This document shows positions 33,197 to 45,269 of a stretch of DNA of 64,000 bases, piece by piece. Every line of letters starts with the position of its first letter. The stretch's first letter is position 1. The stretch is from Lojkania enalia (lineage: Eukaryota; Ascomycota; Dothideomycetes; Pleosporales): the NCBI GenBank assembly GCA_010094045.1, contig ML986611.1:292590-356589 (forward strand), written 5' to 3'. The notes under the pieces are model-generated. The model saw only the letters and a program-made list of their open reading frames with translations, ran no database searches and had not been told where the DNA came from. The position numbers and the translations under genes were made by a program.

Positions 33197-33851
33197 GAGT
33201 AAAGATGCAGAACTGTAATGGATGCCGTTATTCTGATCCAAGATCTGGTCTCCGGAGATTATTCCATAGACAATGATAAAGTCAACCGCCAGTATAGAGG
33301 ATATCGTGAACAAACGTGAGAGGACTAGATACTAAAGAGTTGCGATTATATCAAAATTATCTCTTCCTAGTTCGCAATTGCGGACCGCTCTGCCGTCTCA
33401 TCAACCTGCGATGGAGGAGTGAAAGAGAGCTGCCCAACTGTCAGGAAGGACGAGAAGTCGAAAAGAAAAGAGAGCGACTTGGGGAGATTAGATTATCCAA
33501 AAGGACAGCTGGTGTTGCCGACATTGGTTAGTTGTTTGACGCATAAATGAAACGACCAGCCAGGCGGTGCGGTATGCAGGAACATTGTCCCGCCGTGGAT
33601 GCTTCGGGTCTAGCGCGCCAAGCAATTTCGAGGAGTGGGCAGGACTGTGGCGTCATTGCCGTTTGAGCATCCCTAGCATCGACTTCTATCATTCATAATC
33701 GTATTTACTAACTAGTTACTATTGCGTTCTATAGAAAAATCCGATTGCGTATCAAGGCTGCTTATCCGAGTGGAAGAATTCTTCCCAGAGTGACTAAGCT
33801 TGGCCGTTTGCGTCGTACTCGAACCCTGCGTCTCCCAAGTCTCAGTATAAT
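33197..33851. other. Divergent intergenic region
   Basis: It separates the minus-strand synthase-like gene from the plus-strand CCDC97-type gene and should hold both promoters. No coding frame or repeat is recognised. Confidence 0.5.
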
Positions 33852-34601
33852 ATGCCCTACTTTACCGCCTCATCTCAGCTCCAACCCCCCACGAACAACT
33901 TCAACCCGCCGATGGACGAGGACAAGGATGAAGTCATGCGTGACAACACAATTGAGGCTATGCGCACGCAACAGCGGCTAGAGCGAGGCGACCGCTCAGA
34001 CATACAGTTGAAGGTGAAGAACCGACGTAAGCGGTACCTCGAGATGCACCCCGAATACTTTGAGGACTACTCGCTCGAGCTTGCCGACCCATTGCTGTAC
34101 GACCGGCTAATCCGCCGCTTCCAAACTGACGACGAACGCGAAGTCAAAGGTTGTAACCAGGGCTTGGAAGCCGTTATCGCGAGAGAACGGGGGCGGGTTG
34201 AAGGAAAGCAAGATTTGCTCCAGTTCACGCCGCCCCACTCGCGGTTTGTGTACAAACTAGGATTTGACGATATATTGGGGGAGGATAAGGACGACGTGCT
34301 GGAGAGCATGGACAACAATGGCAATTCGTTGAAGAATCAGGATGAGGATAACGACGCCATGGCGGAGAGCAAGGAGGAGGGGAAGGCGTGGTGGGTCGAC
34401 GAAATGACCCAGCGCTTTCTGCGAGGCGGCGATGAGAACTTCGACTACACCACTGTGGACGGGAACCATAAATATGATCATCCGGAGGAGGAACGCGACA
34501 TTGAGGATGCATACTTTGACAGCATGGACTCGGATTTCGATACAGATGGCGAGGGCAAAGAGAAGGTGCTCACAGGTGAGACCGGCATACAAGATTACTG
34601 A
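33852..34601 (+). CDS. CCDC97-family protein (DUF2052)
   Basis: A 249-residue frame. The family signature is clear: NRRKRYLEMHPEYFEDYSLE near 57-76, ADPLLYDRLIRRFQTDDERE near 79-98, then the acidic C-terminal block WWVDEMTQRFLRGGDENFDY, TVDGNHKYD and ERDIEDAYFDSMD. The human member CCDC97 is reported with splicing-factor (SF3B/U2 snRNP) complexes, so a nuclear role linked to splicing is a family-based guess. The first ATG (MPYFTASSQL) is used; a second, MDEDKDEVM, 21 residues later, is also possible. It converges with the MFS transporter gene. Confidence 0.8.
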   Translation: MPYFTASSQLQPPTNNFNPPMDEDKDEVMRDNTIEAMRTQQRLERGDRSDIQLKVKNRRKRYLEMHPEYFEDYSLELADPLLYDRLIRRFQTDDEREVKGCNQGLEAVIARERGRVEGKQDLLQFTPPHSRFVYKLGFDDILGEDKDDVLESMDNNGNSLKNQDEDNDAMAESKEEGKAWWVDEMTQRFLRGGDENFDYTTVDGNHKYDHPEEERDIEDAYFDSMDSDFDTDGEGKEKVLTGETGIQDY

Positions 34602-34812
34602 TCGTATATTCTACTGCTCTTTTTCGAGCGTTGGAATAGGCAGGATCTCATAGGAAGATGATTTAAGCTTTCGGTAAGCCGAGGACTACCAATATTCGAA
34701 TTTTAAGCTGAGACTGGCAATTGCATGCGCTCCAAGACGATATTTTGAAATGTCAGTTAGCCCGCCCGATATGGGCCCCAATATGCAAACTAATGTAGCC
34801 CCCAGATTGTTT

Positions 34813-36645
34813 TCACAGAGCATATCTGAACGTCAAAGCACGATCGCCTAGCGCGCTCATTTCTTCGGGAGTATACCCATTATGGGCGCCCTCAGCAATT
34901 TGCCGTTCACGCGTGGCATTGATGCGCTTGTAGCTGAAGACTAGAATCAGCAAGGCAATAATGCCAGCAACAATGAATCCAAGTTCGAGGGCATGGCCCA
35001 AGATGTAGCGCGGGGCATCCGGCGCACGATAGAAGTTTGATGCCATAGCTGCACCACCGTTAGTTAAGACCTCACCAAATTGAAAACAAATTATAGTACT
35101 TACCTCCTGCAAGATTACCAACACCAATTTGTATAGCTTGACCCGCTGCTCTCTTTGTGGACCCGGCCAAGTCTGAGTATGTTAATCTTACACTCAAGAC
35201 ATCCAGCAAACAATTACTTACTGTTTGATAGCCAAGTTATATTCCCAGGAAATGCTGGATACAAAGCGCAAGCCGCAATAAACACTCCCGCATACACGAC
35301 GCCGGGTGTGCCACTCGAGATGCACATGATAAATCCGACGGCCATAATGAAGAAGCATACTAGGATGAAAGGATATCTCTTGCCATGCCGATCGCTAATA
35401 TATGCCACTGCAACCGCGAGCACGGACGCGGTAACATAAATTGGGACGGTCAAGAGCTGAGCGGTGGAGCTTGTGTATCCAAGGTTTCTGATGATGGTAG
35501 GCAAGAAGAGCGAAATTCCGTACAACGGAGCAACAATACCTGAAAACATAAGTCGAGAAAAAACACAAGGATTGTGGGGGGCCATGCTTACCCCAGTATA
35601 CCCAGATATTCACCCATATCTGCCAGTCGAGGAACGCATCTTTAACATATTTCCCCTTGAACGAATCATCCTGTGCAACTTGCATGCTACTATCGTTCTG
35701 CGAGCCCTGATACTTGAGTCTGTACACGACAAATGCGCGTTCCTCCTCAGTCAGGAAGCCTGCTGTTTCGGGGAAGTCGTAGAGTACGAAGAATGCAAAT
35801 ACTGCCACAATGACTGTAAGGATTCCCTCGAGGATAAAGATCCAGCTGGGATCATTTTAGCAAGGGTGCTGTGTTACAAGAGATGCGTAACCTACCGCCA
35901 TCCCTCGAGATTTCCCACACCATCCATCTTCGCGATGCCGAAGGCCAACAGCCCGGAGAACGCACCCGCAACCGACGCCGCGCTGAAGAACAGCGCTTGT
36001 CGAAACTGTGCTTCGTGTCGGCAGTACCACATTGTGATATAATACGCCACACCAGGAAACAATCTAGGCAAATCAATACCTCTAGTCATTCACATCCGCA
36101 ATACTAACTCACCCGGCCTCTGTAACACCCAAGAATAACCTCGCAACCAACAATCCCTTAAAGTCCTTCACAATCCCCATAAGCGTCATTACTGTCCCCC
36201 ACGCTACCATGATAGTCGGTAGCCACACGCTCGGCCGCAATGTCTTCAACAAAAGATTACTCGGCACCTCGAACGCGGCGTACGTGAAAAAGAAGACAGT
36301 TAAGCACAGATTGTACTCGGAGCCAGACATGCCAAGATCCTCAACTAGCCCCTCAATCCGCGCGTTGCCGATGTTGCCGCGGTCGAGAAAGGAGAGAAGG
36401 TAGAGGAGGGCAAGCATGGGTATTAGCCGGAGGTCCATTTTTCGTAGGATTTTCTTTTCATCAAGGTGCGCGAAGGAGGATAGGGAGACGCCAGGAGCGG
36501 TGGCGAGAGCATCGATGTGGGAGACTTGCTCTGAGCGCGTGTGTTTTTCATGATGGGTGTGGGTTGGAGATTCGTGTTGTAGGCGGACGGAGCTGCTTGG
36601 TGGGGAATCGGTGTACTCGGTTTTGAGGGCTTCGGGCTTCTCCAT
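34813..36645 (-). CDS. MFS transporter, Dal5-type anion:cation symporter family
   Basis: Complement of join 34813-35048, 35104-35172, 35222-35539, 35592-35845, 35896-36063, 36113-36645: 526 codons, 525 residues; all five introns are GT-AG, 49-55 nt, and phases agree. The N-terminal ~70 residues are cytosolic and polar. Family landmarks are RKMDLRLIPMLALLYLLSFL then DRGNIGNARIEGL in helix 1, LFLGVTEAGLFPGVAYYITMW near helix 4-5, and PLYGISLFLPTIIRNLGY, SDRHGKRYPFI and NNLAGSTKRAAGQAIQIGVGN in the second half. It should have 12 membrane helices. Relatives carry allantoate, nicotinate, pantothenate, biotin or small organic anions with protons; the substrate cannot be named from the sequence. It stands alone between housekeeping genes. 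Confidence 0.92.
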
Positions 36646-38260
36646 AGCGGGTAGAGAGGGTGCTGAGAGGCCTTAGCGGGAGCGAGTAGATGGAAATGGT
36701 GTTTGAAGAAGTTGTGACCTGCCTTGGAAAAGCCCCCGTGGAAGTTCTGAATCCTGGATTTATATGTGTATAGAAGCGGAAGAGATGCGCGCACCGGACT
36801 TTAGCAAATAGAAGGCCTATCCGATGGCAGGTGGACGACCAAGCAAGTCGCCCGTTCTATTTCCCCTTGGCAACGTAACTAAATGACGATGATAATTGAA
36901 AATTCTCGTTCAAGCACATCTAGCAGCGTATCACACTATACGCATCTAGCACAGCTACTCCGCCCGCGGGGAACGGGGCATACTCTATATATTCCCCACG
37001 GTCTCTCCGATCCTCCACACAATACCCTGCTTTCCCACTTACATAGGCGGCTAGGTCCCTCATCCGACCCGCTTTCAACGCACCCCCTTCGCTATCAGTT
37101 CGTATACGCGTTTCAACAAAAGTTCCTCGGCTCGGTGTTGGTCGTAATTCGCAGTCCGCACATTCATCCCGCCTTTGACGTGCGCCGAGACCCCGCCACA
37201 ACGCTTACGCTTAACACATACAAAGCTTGACACAAAACGCCTTCTACGCACGCCAATACCACAACGCTTCCGCTAACGAATAGTGGTGCTCATCGAGTTG
37301 GTCGAGGAATAGTGGGAGCTGGCAAGTGCATCTGGGGCCCCGCTGGGGAAGCGGAGATCATTGGTGACGGATGGCCACTCCGGTAGGTGTATTGCCCGAA
37401 AGTAGGCGGGATATGTTTTGTACGGTTCGGATTGCTAGATTGGGAGCGCTGCGAAAGGAAGGTGGTGGTTGGGTGCACCACGCACTGCGGAGGAGTTCCG
37501 CGCGGCGATCGTTCTCTATCGCTAAGGCTTGTCGACAATGCGGCGCAATATTCGAGCCGACTTCGGTCCTATGAGAGTTTCTTTGTGAAAATATTGCCTT
37601 ATAGTATCGGCTGTGGAGATGCTTTTCTCCCCTTTCACTTTCGCAAGGCACCCCTAAATTGGACTAGTCCTAATCTGCTCACTGTTATGAGCCTAGCAGA
37701 GCTAGTGGAGGCGCGGATTAGAATAAAGGGAAGAGCGGTATTGAACTTCATCAAATGCATACCAATTTTAGTTGAAATAGCTTTACATCCGAGTACACTT
37801 TGTAGGCGGATTCAAGCGATTGTTGTACTACTGAAGCATTTGTAGTTTCTATCTAGAAAAGAGTAGCTTAATACATTCAATGGCTGGTGCCATAGGGTAT
37901 CTCATAAAGTCGTCAAAAAAGTAGTAACTCATAAACGTAGAACGTTATACAGGGAATGAGAAAGATGAAACGTTATGTAAGGAAGAACTACTTCAGCAAA
38001 ATAACGAAAAGAGGGTTAAGAAACAAATGAAATATTCAAAATAAGAATGCCAAAAGAGTGCTTGGATGATACTCCCCCCAAAAAAAAGAAAAAAAATGTC
38101 ACAGAAGATAGCGAATGACATAAGAAATTTCGTGAACATCAATAGTCGCTGGAAGAATATCCACTAGGAAGGGGTGATACCCGTTGTGTGAGTGTTAAAT
38201 GTGAGGTTTGTTGTGGATTGGCCTATAGGTAAGATAATGGGCGCAGTGACGGCCTTATCG
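36646..38260. other. Intergenic region, transporter promoter side
   Basis: It contains the MFS promoter next to 36646 and otherwise no recognisable gene. Short frames at 36883-37850 have no conserved motif. The right part (37860-38160) is AT-rich. Confidence 0.5.
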
Positions 38261-38701
38261 CTACGAAGGCCTAAAAGCTCCGCATACAGGGCATTGCTCC
38301 TTGGTCCATTCAAGGTTGTCCGCGCCGCACTCATTGCATTTCCATATATCATTATATTGCGGTCGGTTATTGAACAGATCGGAATAATTCGAGAAAAGAG
38401 AGAGAGAGCCGTTGGGGCAACGACTCCTTTCGTGTTGAGGGCTTGAACATCGGCTTCTATGCATGCTACTCACTCCAGAAGAGCGCCCATAGCGAAACGC
38501 ATCATCGTGGCAGTTAGGGAAGAGGCCGGATGTTCCGGGAAGTTCCTGGTTAGGCCCAATACAGGAGTGACATTTATCATGGCTGCATATCGGGCACCTT
38601 GTTGCTAACTGGATCAGATTTGCGGAACTGCACTGACAACAGACCCACACGTCGGGCGAAACCCGGTCGGATAGAAACCCGTCGCAGCTGGAACGGTTCA
38701 T
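38261..38701 (-). CDS. Small protein with two RanBP2-type zinc fingers
   Basis: A 146-residue frame with two matching zinc fingers of the pattern W-x-C-x2-C-x3-N-x7-C-x2-C: WVCCQCSSANLIQLATRCPIC near 19-39 without its last Cys partner missing, and WKCNECGADNLEWTKEQCPVC near 120-140. Between them is a Ser/Cys-rich linker. RanBP2-type fingers bind RNA or ubiquitin in other proteins; the role here is unknown. It marks the edge between intact genes and the decayed region to the right. The start is the first ATG; no intron is evident. Confidence 0.65.
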   Translation of the reverse strand: MNRSSCDGFLSDRVSPDVWVCCQCSSANLIQLATRCPICSHDKCHSCIGPNQELPGTSGLFPNCHDDAFRYGRSSGVSSMHRSRCSSPQHERSRCPNGSLSLFSNYSDLFNNRPQYNDIWKCNECGADNLEWTKEQCPVCGAFRPS

Positions 38702-41084
38702 GTTGATTTGATGATTGGCCGGATTTAAGAAATCCTCTTCTGATAGGAGAAAACGGCGAGCCCAATGACGGCGAATTCGAAAGTCAAAACTAGCGGAGAG
38801 GCGTTTCTAACTCAACGTGCAACTACGCTACGCTTCACTTGGGCCAGCGTGGGGAAGGAAGATATCAGCAATAGATATTGACGAGCTATTGCTATACTCG
38901 GGTGACAAGATCTTGAAAGATTCGAGTTCAGAGCGTGAGAATTCTTCAGTAGAAGGAGAAGTTGAGAAGAAAGCGAAGATGGGTCGTAGGAATTTGAAAT
39001 TATGAAGTTCAATTGAATCTTGGAGGTTTCGAAGGCTGGGGACGCGGATCGATTGCAGAGGTCGTTTATTCTGATGCATTGGAAGAGGAGAAAACGTGAA
39101 ATCATAGGGGATTAAATACAATGAGAAGATCGTGAAGCTATACAGCAGGACTCACGGCGTAGCTCGGACGTCTTCTCGTGCCGTCTGAGAATATTGCTTA
39201 ACGCGACCCAAAGGGGCGACCGTCGGTGCACATAGTGCCCCATCTTAGAGTGTTCAGAGTCCCTTTTCCACAGTGATAATGATGCCATATCCTCACATGC
39301 GTTGAATTCTAGGAATAGGACTCGCTGCCTCGCAAGTATAGAGGATATAGAGCTTCATTGTTGCCCGAAGGAGGACGCACAACGGTAGAATTGTCGGAAA
39401 GATAGTGGCAACGTCTTGAGCACGTGTGACCTTTGCTTAGAAGGCGGAAGGGGCGCGTAGCTCTGTGTACTTGCCCTATGTAGTGGAAGTATTGCAGTGC
39501 AATTGCCAAGGCCCAAACGCCTCACTCGGGATTGGTACATTTGTGAGCCAGAAAACCTGGGCAGCGGTGAGAGAAGGCGATAGATGCTTCCCGGGCCGTT
39601 CTTTGCGCCTTCTACAGCGTTCCGAAAGCTAAAACGAACGCCTTTTCAGTATTAATTCATGTTCGAACTCGTATTTTCACATGCAACGTCTTTTCCTTGA
39701 GAATTGCTTTGGGTGATGCCCTCTTGGCCGTCAGCCTAGATCAAAACAAGGCTACCAAATTCCGTCAGCGTTGCTGTGCCATAATTATTTTAGGGGGACG
39801 AGGATAGACGTTGGCAAAAGTACACTCTAGTATGCTGTCATACCGATGTTAATTAGGCGCTCGGAAGACGCTTAGCTGTCGAGTAGTGTCCATCAGAGCC
39901 TTGAGGGCGCGGCAGCAAGGCTCTGTGGCTGTGCTGACTTGGGAGCAGTGGCAGAGCTCGAGGTTTAAAGGGCTTCTGCAAAGAGAAATATGAACCACCC
40001 TTGTTGCCTGCTTCCATTCTCTAAGTAGAAAGTGGTTGATGACCATTGCGATGATAGAACTTTGTACTTGTGACCGTTGGAGGACATCTTTGGATTGGGA
40101 GAACGTGCTTGCTGGCAAGACCCAACAGCCGAGAAGAACTGACATAGCTTGGCGAATATCGTATGATCAGGTGTGTAGATATCTAGCGGTGAATAATATT
40201 GAGCATTGAGCGATGTCGTTGGTGTTTGAGGGGTGTTGTGGTGTGCCTTCTACGATCAGAGGTTGCCTTTTGAGAACGCTAAGCCCAATGTCACCCACCG
40301 CCCGTACAAGTTAGCGCTTACCAACCACGTGCTGTGACAATCAAATAGCTATCTAAGCAACTACTGAGAAAAGACTAGACGGTGCGGAAAATTGTGGAAA
40401 TCAAAGGGAGCTTTGAACTAGGTGTTAGACTTACTTGGGATTAAAATATCGGTTCTCGAAATACATCGTGGACATTGCCAATTTCCCAGTCGTAAGTGAT
40501 ATGTGCCAACTGGTAAGCTGAAAGCAAATCAGGCCGTAGTCTAGCGATAGTCCTCATTCTAAGATTCTCTCTATTCACAGAAATAGAGAAGATCGTACTG
40601 TCCTTAAACGGCGAGTCAAAACGAAGTAGAGCAATATAGTATGGAGATCCAATAAACCAGACAGCGGCAACTCATATGTAGGAAGACCTGAGCTTGCATT
40701 CTTAAAACACCTCTGGAATTTTATTCTGGCTTTTGTGACTAGAATATCAGGCAGCAAACGAGCCCGAGGAACAATCATGGCTGCTTCTTGGAATGTGACA
40801 TCTCAAATCAATGCGTGGAAGCTGGCCGTAAGGGTTACTGAGAAATGTATTTCAAAGGATACTGATAATTAACTCGGAGCGGAACGGGAAATCACAATTC
40901 TCAGGCGAAAACAATAGATTACCTCACTAAGCTCGATAGGTAAAATGCGCTTGCTCATAGGGAGCTTACACAGCACGTCTACCAAAATACGGAGAAGGGA
41001 ACAAGAGCGAAGATCCCTTAGACACAAATAATTTCGGCACTTTAGGACAGCCAAGGGACAAATGTTCGATAGAACCAGTTCCCG
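38702..41084. other. Gene-free region, possible transcription-factor fragment
   Basis: No intact gene. A minus-strand open stretch at 39849-40145 (98 codons) has QRSQVQSSIIAMVINHFL and SPCC/TEPCC-like features that weakly recall the C-terminal part of fungal Zn2Cys6 regulators, but no binuclear zinc cluster is visible, so I do not call it a gene. The rest shows nothing. Confidence 0.4.
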
Positions 41085-42960
41085 TGGTTATGCTCCTTTT
41101 GCATGGCGGACTTGTGGGCTAGGAACGCCCCTTCTCGCGACCAATTTCTTCCTTGCCGGTGTAAGAGTCCCTTCATATGGCTTAATGCCCTGATTTTGTT
41201 TATTTTCCATAATTGTGCCCGAAAATTAAGCTGAAATAGGAATTAGTAAAGGCGACATGAAAGGTATGAGTGTAGGAGTACTCACGTGAGGCATAGGAGA
41301 ATGCCTAGGTATCCAGTGATAGAGTTGCTGTGGCCAAAGTCTCCGTAATCTTTCGAGCGTGCATAGGCGCTAAAATCCTTTGTCAAGGAAATCAGGCGGC
41401 GGAAGAAGAGTGCGATGATTGACCCAATAATACCAAACGGCGTGACGTACGGCATTTGGTCGTCGGCGATGCCCTGAGCGCAACGTGCTAGGACAAAATA
41501 AATGCGGATGAAGAGAATGTTGACCAAAGTCAAGAGACCAAATATGGTGACCAAATTGACAAACTACTCATAAACTTCCTTGGAATCGCTGGAGCAGTTG
41601 ATGAAAGCATGAAGGCAGAAGGAAGGAGAGGCCCCGAAAGCCACTATTTGGGCACTGCACTCGTTTGTGTAAGCTAGGAATTCGGGAGCATGGCCCTGCT
41701 TAACCAATCCATAGACTATATGCGAGGCAATGTGTAGATTGGAGTTAGAAGCACTAAATGTGAAGCATAGGATGCAGGCGTTGATAATACCGGATATGTG
41801 CTTGATGCTCGCGAATCTAATCGCGATGACGAAGGGGGACGTAGACGCCTTAGTCCTAGCCTTGCTCGCCAAAGCAAGCTTTTTAGCATTGTATGGCATG
41901 AGTGTACCCTAGCAGAAAAACGCTCAATCAGTAAAAGAACGAGATCCGGAAAAAGGTGAGTTTAATCACCCGGGAAATTGTCTTGTGCGGTTTCTGTGCT
42001 TCTCTGACAGTCACACCAACAAGCACGGTGCCTGGTAGCCTGTCAGCACATGTTAGAGAAAACAAACGGGCTGGTGTCCAACCAACTAGCGAAACGGAGG
42101 TATGATAGGTCTGAATTTGCAAAACTACTTACCGAGGTATGTGAATATAGCATTGATAAATGAACTCCAGAAGCCATAGAATTGGTCTGTAGCTCCGATA
42201 TCAATGTACTCTTTGAAAGCTCCTAGGCTTTTGTAGTATCAGAACCCGGTTCAGTCGTGACTGGGGCGGCCTCCAAGCATGAGGATGAGTGAGAGGGGGA
42301 TGATGCCGACCTATAAAACCCTTGTTAAGGGTCGATTTATTCAATGAGAAGGGAGACTTACAATTCCCATTACCTTAATAATGCTAAGCTAAAATTCAAA
42401 CTCCCTAAAGAACCAGACGGCGAAATATTTAGTACAAAAGATTGTTAGCATAAAAATTGCAATCCAAACACCCAGATTAACCTCATCTGCAGTTTTCCAC
42501 TCTTCGATAAAAATTGTAGACGCTGTGAGCTTATTTGGTGCCACTATTATATATTTCAACAAATGCGTGTATCTGAGAGCGAATCCAAGAGCTGGGTCTC
42601 AGAATCGAGTCGCGTAGCCTGCGAAACCACGGCATGATGAAGCCAAGCCGGAATTTCACTGAGACCACACATGACCACGAAGACTAGGAGACCGACAAGA
42701 GTGTATGGGATGAGAATCAAACCATGCCTTGCGCCTATCAGTCACGTGAAAAAGTCGGATAAAAGCTCGAAACATACCCGGAAGTGGTGAGAGCCTTTCT
42801 AATACCGATAACCAAACTGGTTCCGATGGCACCAACGATTGCAATCATAACCATGTGACGTGATTTAAATCCACGATGTAGATGGGAGTAGTCAGCATGT
42901 TGGAGGATGCCGTCAGCTCCAACCTCTATGTCCTAGAACCTAGGCTTTCTTCCATGACGG
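41085..42960 (-). pseudogene. Decayed amino-acid permease (fungal APC/YAT family)
   Basis: Read on the minus strand, fragments of one permease occur in the right order but in different frames with stops. They are: HMVMIAIVGAIGTSLVIG near 42850; LILIPYTLVGLLVFVVMCG near 42700; GVWIAIFMLTIF near 42460; GAFKEYIDIGATDQFYGFWS near 42190; VGVTVREAQKPHKTISRV near 41990 (family: VGxTxGEAxNPRKxxPxA); ISGIINACILCFTFSASNSNL near 41770 without its last residue; and MPYVTPFGIIGSIIALFF near 41440. The order matches GAP1/Dip5-like permeases with 12 helices. Several stops (e.g. in the segment after GGRPSHD near 42260) and frame changes rule out an intact product even with introns. Ends are approximate. Confidence 0.82.
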
Positions 42961-44542
42961 TTCAATCCATCGGAGTAACTAGAGTACATGCTGGAAATGG
43001 CCGTGTTGCTTTTACGTCCACAGAAATGGTGCACCTGAAGCCAAATATATCCTTTGGTAATTCCAGTGTAAAAGCGCATCTACGCCTTCGGCGATGGGCG
43101 GGGCGCCATCGTAATAACCTAGAAATGAGGCGAAATCAAGCCTCCGTCAATATGAGGCGAAACATAGACAATGAGCTGCCCAGAACAAATCCTTCTAATA
43201 TACCACTAGCGAACACCGAGATAGGATGGAAATCTTTTGATACTTCTACCAAAGGCCTTGACCAGTTGATATATGCGCAAGGTGAAGTTGCTCGGCTACA
43301 ATAACACAAGCTTTCGGCGAAGCTCATTCGGATGCTACCGAATGGCGATTGCAGCCTAAGACCAAGCCCGAATGCCAAGCTCTAATGCCAAGCTCTAGCG
43401 CCGAGGAAGATAGAGGATACGGTTTGTGAGAGAATGGGCTTGGCGAAATCTATCTTGCACACATAGCGGTGGGTCTGGAATGCTTCGAAGGCATTTATGT
43501 ATTCACCCACCTGGTAACAAGCTAAGCATGGTTATTCCGCGTTCTTCATTATGTAACCTTGCCTTCCAATCTAGACGTGGCCCGATTGTGTTGCTAGGGT
43601 TCCTTGGGATCCTGAAGTGGTGTTCCTGAGCCTCAATTAACCACTCAGTTATAACCTTTGTGATAGGCGTGGCGTTGGAATTTCTGAAACAAATTTGCAT
43701 CTTAACCAAGTTGCTTTCTCTAGAGTTGCTAGTTGCGTGGTGATTGCATCGGAATTGAAAAGATCTGCTGAAGATCCGCGGCCCTTAAACTTTGTGACGA
43801 GCGAAATGGCGGTTGTAGTATATCCAATTGAAGCGGGGAATTGTCAGGGTTACTTACCAATCGCGTGCCTCGAGACTTATCACTGGTTATCATGGCAATC
43901 GGGTTGCCGTGTTAGATACGGTAAACCCGCAGGATTTAGACGTAGGCGAGAGCGAAGTTGTCAGGAATGGAGAGACATTGAAGGGAGCTAGTCTTTTAGG
44001 TGCCAAGAACGGTGGAGAAATGTTGTAATCGAGGTTCTCCACTATTCCTTGTTGTTTGTAATGATCAATCCCTAGGCGCATCCAAGGCTCCTTGCGGCTA
44101 GCAGCCTACGATTGGAGATGTACCGGCCACCTCATTCTACAACGCTATTTGGTTAGTCAATTTTAGGGAGCTGTTAGAGGCGAATATTGGTTCTATGCCC
44201 ACATATTTAGCTAGAATTACCACTGTTACAGTCGTAATCAGGTGCAGACAGGAAATCAGCCATACCGCCAATACATCTTCTATCGGTAGACGCAACAGTG
44301 GGCACTGCATAATACAGTCAGTATCCTGTAGTTTGGTGATGCTGTGGCCTCCTTTTGAATGCGGAATATATATATTAGAAGCATACGTAGGTCATCGAGT
44401 CGTCGGCTACATTAAGTAGCTGTCATTTACAGAACTACGGAAGCAGTAACCCTCCTCCTATACTCCGTAGTTGAGAACGACAACACAATGTATTAGTCAA
44501 CATTCAGGCAAAGGCTACTACACCGTGGAAGAATCTAATGTA
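42961..44542. other. Gene-free region within the decayed locus
   Basis: Frames at 42882-43304 (which overlaps the permease relic in antisense), 43426-43629, 43695-43991 and 44195-44419 show no recognisable domain. They may be scraps of further decayed genes. None is supported. Confidence 0.4.
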
Positions 44543-44678
44543 AAGTTATATGCATCACACGATCCCTATTGAGGATTAGCCCTGATATCATGTGATACCT
44601 AGGACAGACAGTATAAATAGCCTTGATCCTCTATAGATATGAATCAACACAGCTCTTCTCCTCATCTACCCTGCTACT
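44543..44678. repeat. LTR-like direct repeat, copy 1
   Basis: About 135 bp similar to 44878-45006. Shared landmarks are CCTAGGACAGACAGT followed by a TATAAATAGCC promoter-like box, then ATCCTCTATAGATAT and ATCAACACAG. The layout (TATA box about 50 bases before a pyrimidine-rich stretch) resembles a retrotransposon LTR. Confidence 0.5.
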
Positions 44679-44877
44679 TTACATCTAATAATGCCCCAAA
44701 TTACGACTAATATTTAGGAATGTCGGCGTTTAAAGCTGCTGACGCGGAGGACGCACTAGATATGGAAGAAATGGCACGAGGCTGTCATTTCTGACCACCT
44801 GAGTACCGGACATGCTACTAAAAAAAAAAAAAAATATGTAAAGAGCCTAGTGTCCTATTAGAGCTCAATATATGTAA

Positions 44878-45006
44878 GGTTATATTAAGGCACAATTCCT
44901 ATGGAGGACTAGTCTTTATGTCATGTAGCCCTAGGACAGACAGTTTAAATAGCCTCGATGCTCCATAGATATCAACCAACACAGTTATCCTCCTTATCTG
45001 CTAGGA
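44878..45006. repeat. LTR-like direct repeat, copy 2
   Basis: A second, diverged copy in the same orientation, about 332 bp from the first. The TATA-like box reads TTTAAATAGCC here. The sequence between the copies is non-coding, so these may be two solo-LTR fragments or a tandem duplication. Confidence 0.5.
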
Positions 45007-45269
45007 CACCTTATAGGTACTGAGCCTATATACGCTCTATAACCCCGTCGCCATCTTTCAAGCCCGTCATATCATCTCTCTGTAGCACTATGCGTTTAAT
45101 TAATCAAATAAATCCATAGAGGAGATTAGCAACACACATATTCTAGCAGCTCTTGTCGTAGCTACATGTGTATTTATGGTTTCCTAGAAATTTCACTATG
45201 CACGATAGTTTGTTTGGAAATTATGAGGATCGTATGCGCTGCGTAAAGCCATAGAGAGGTGTATAATAT

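Noticed and set aside
39849..40145. Possible Zn2Cys6 transcription-factor C-terminus
   Set aside because: Similarity is only impressionistic; no zinc cluster or other block is found nearby.
42882..43304. 140-codon plus-strand open frame
   Set aside because: It overlaps the N-terminal end of the permease relic on the other strand and has no recognisable content.
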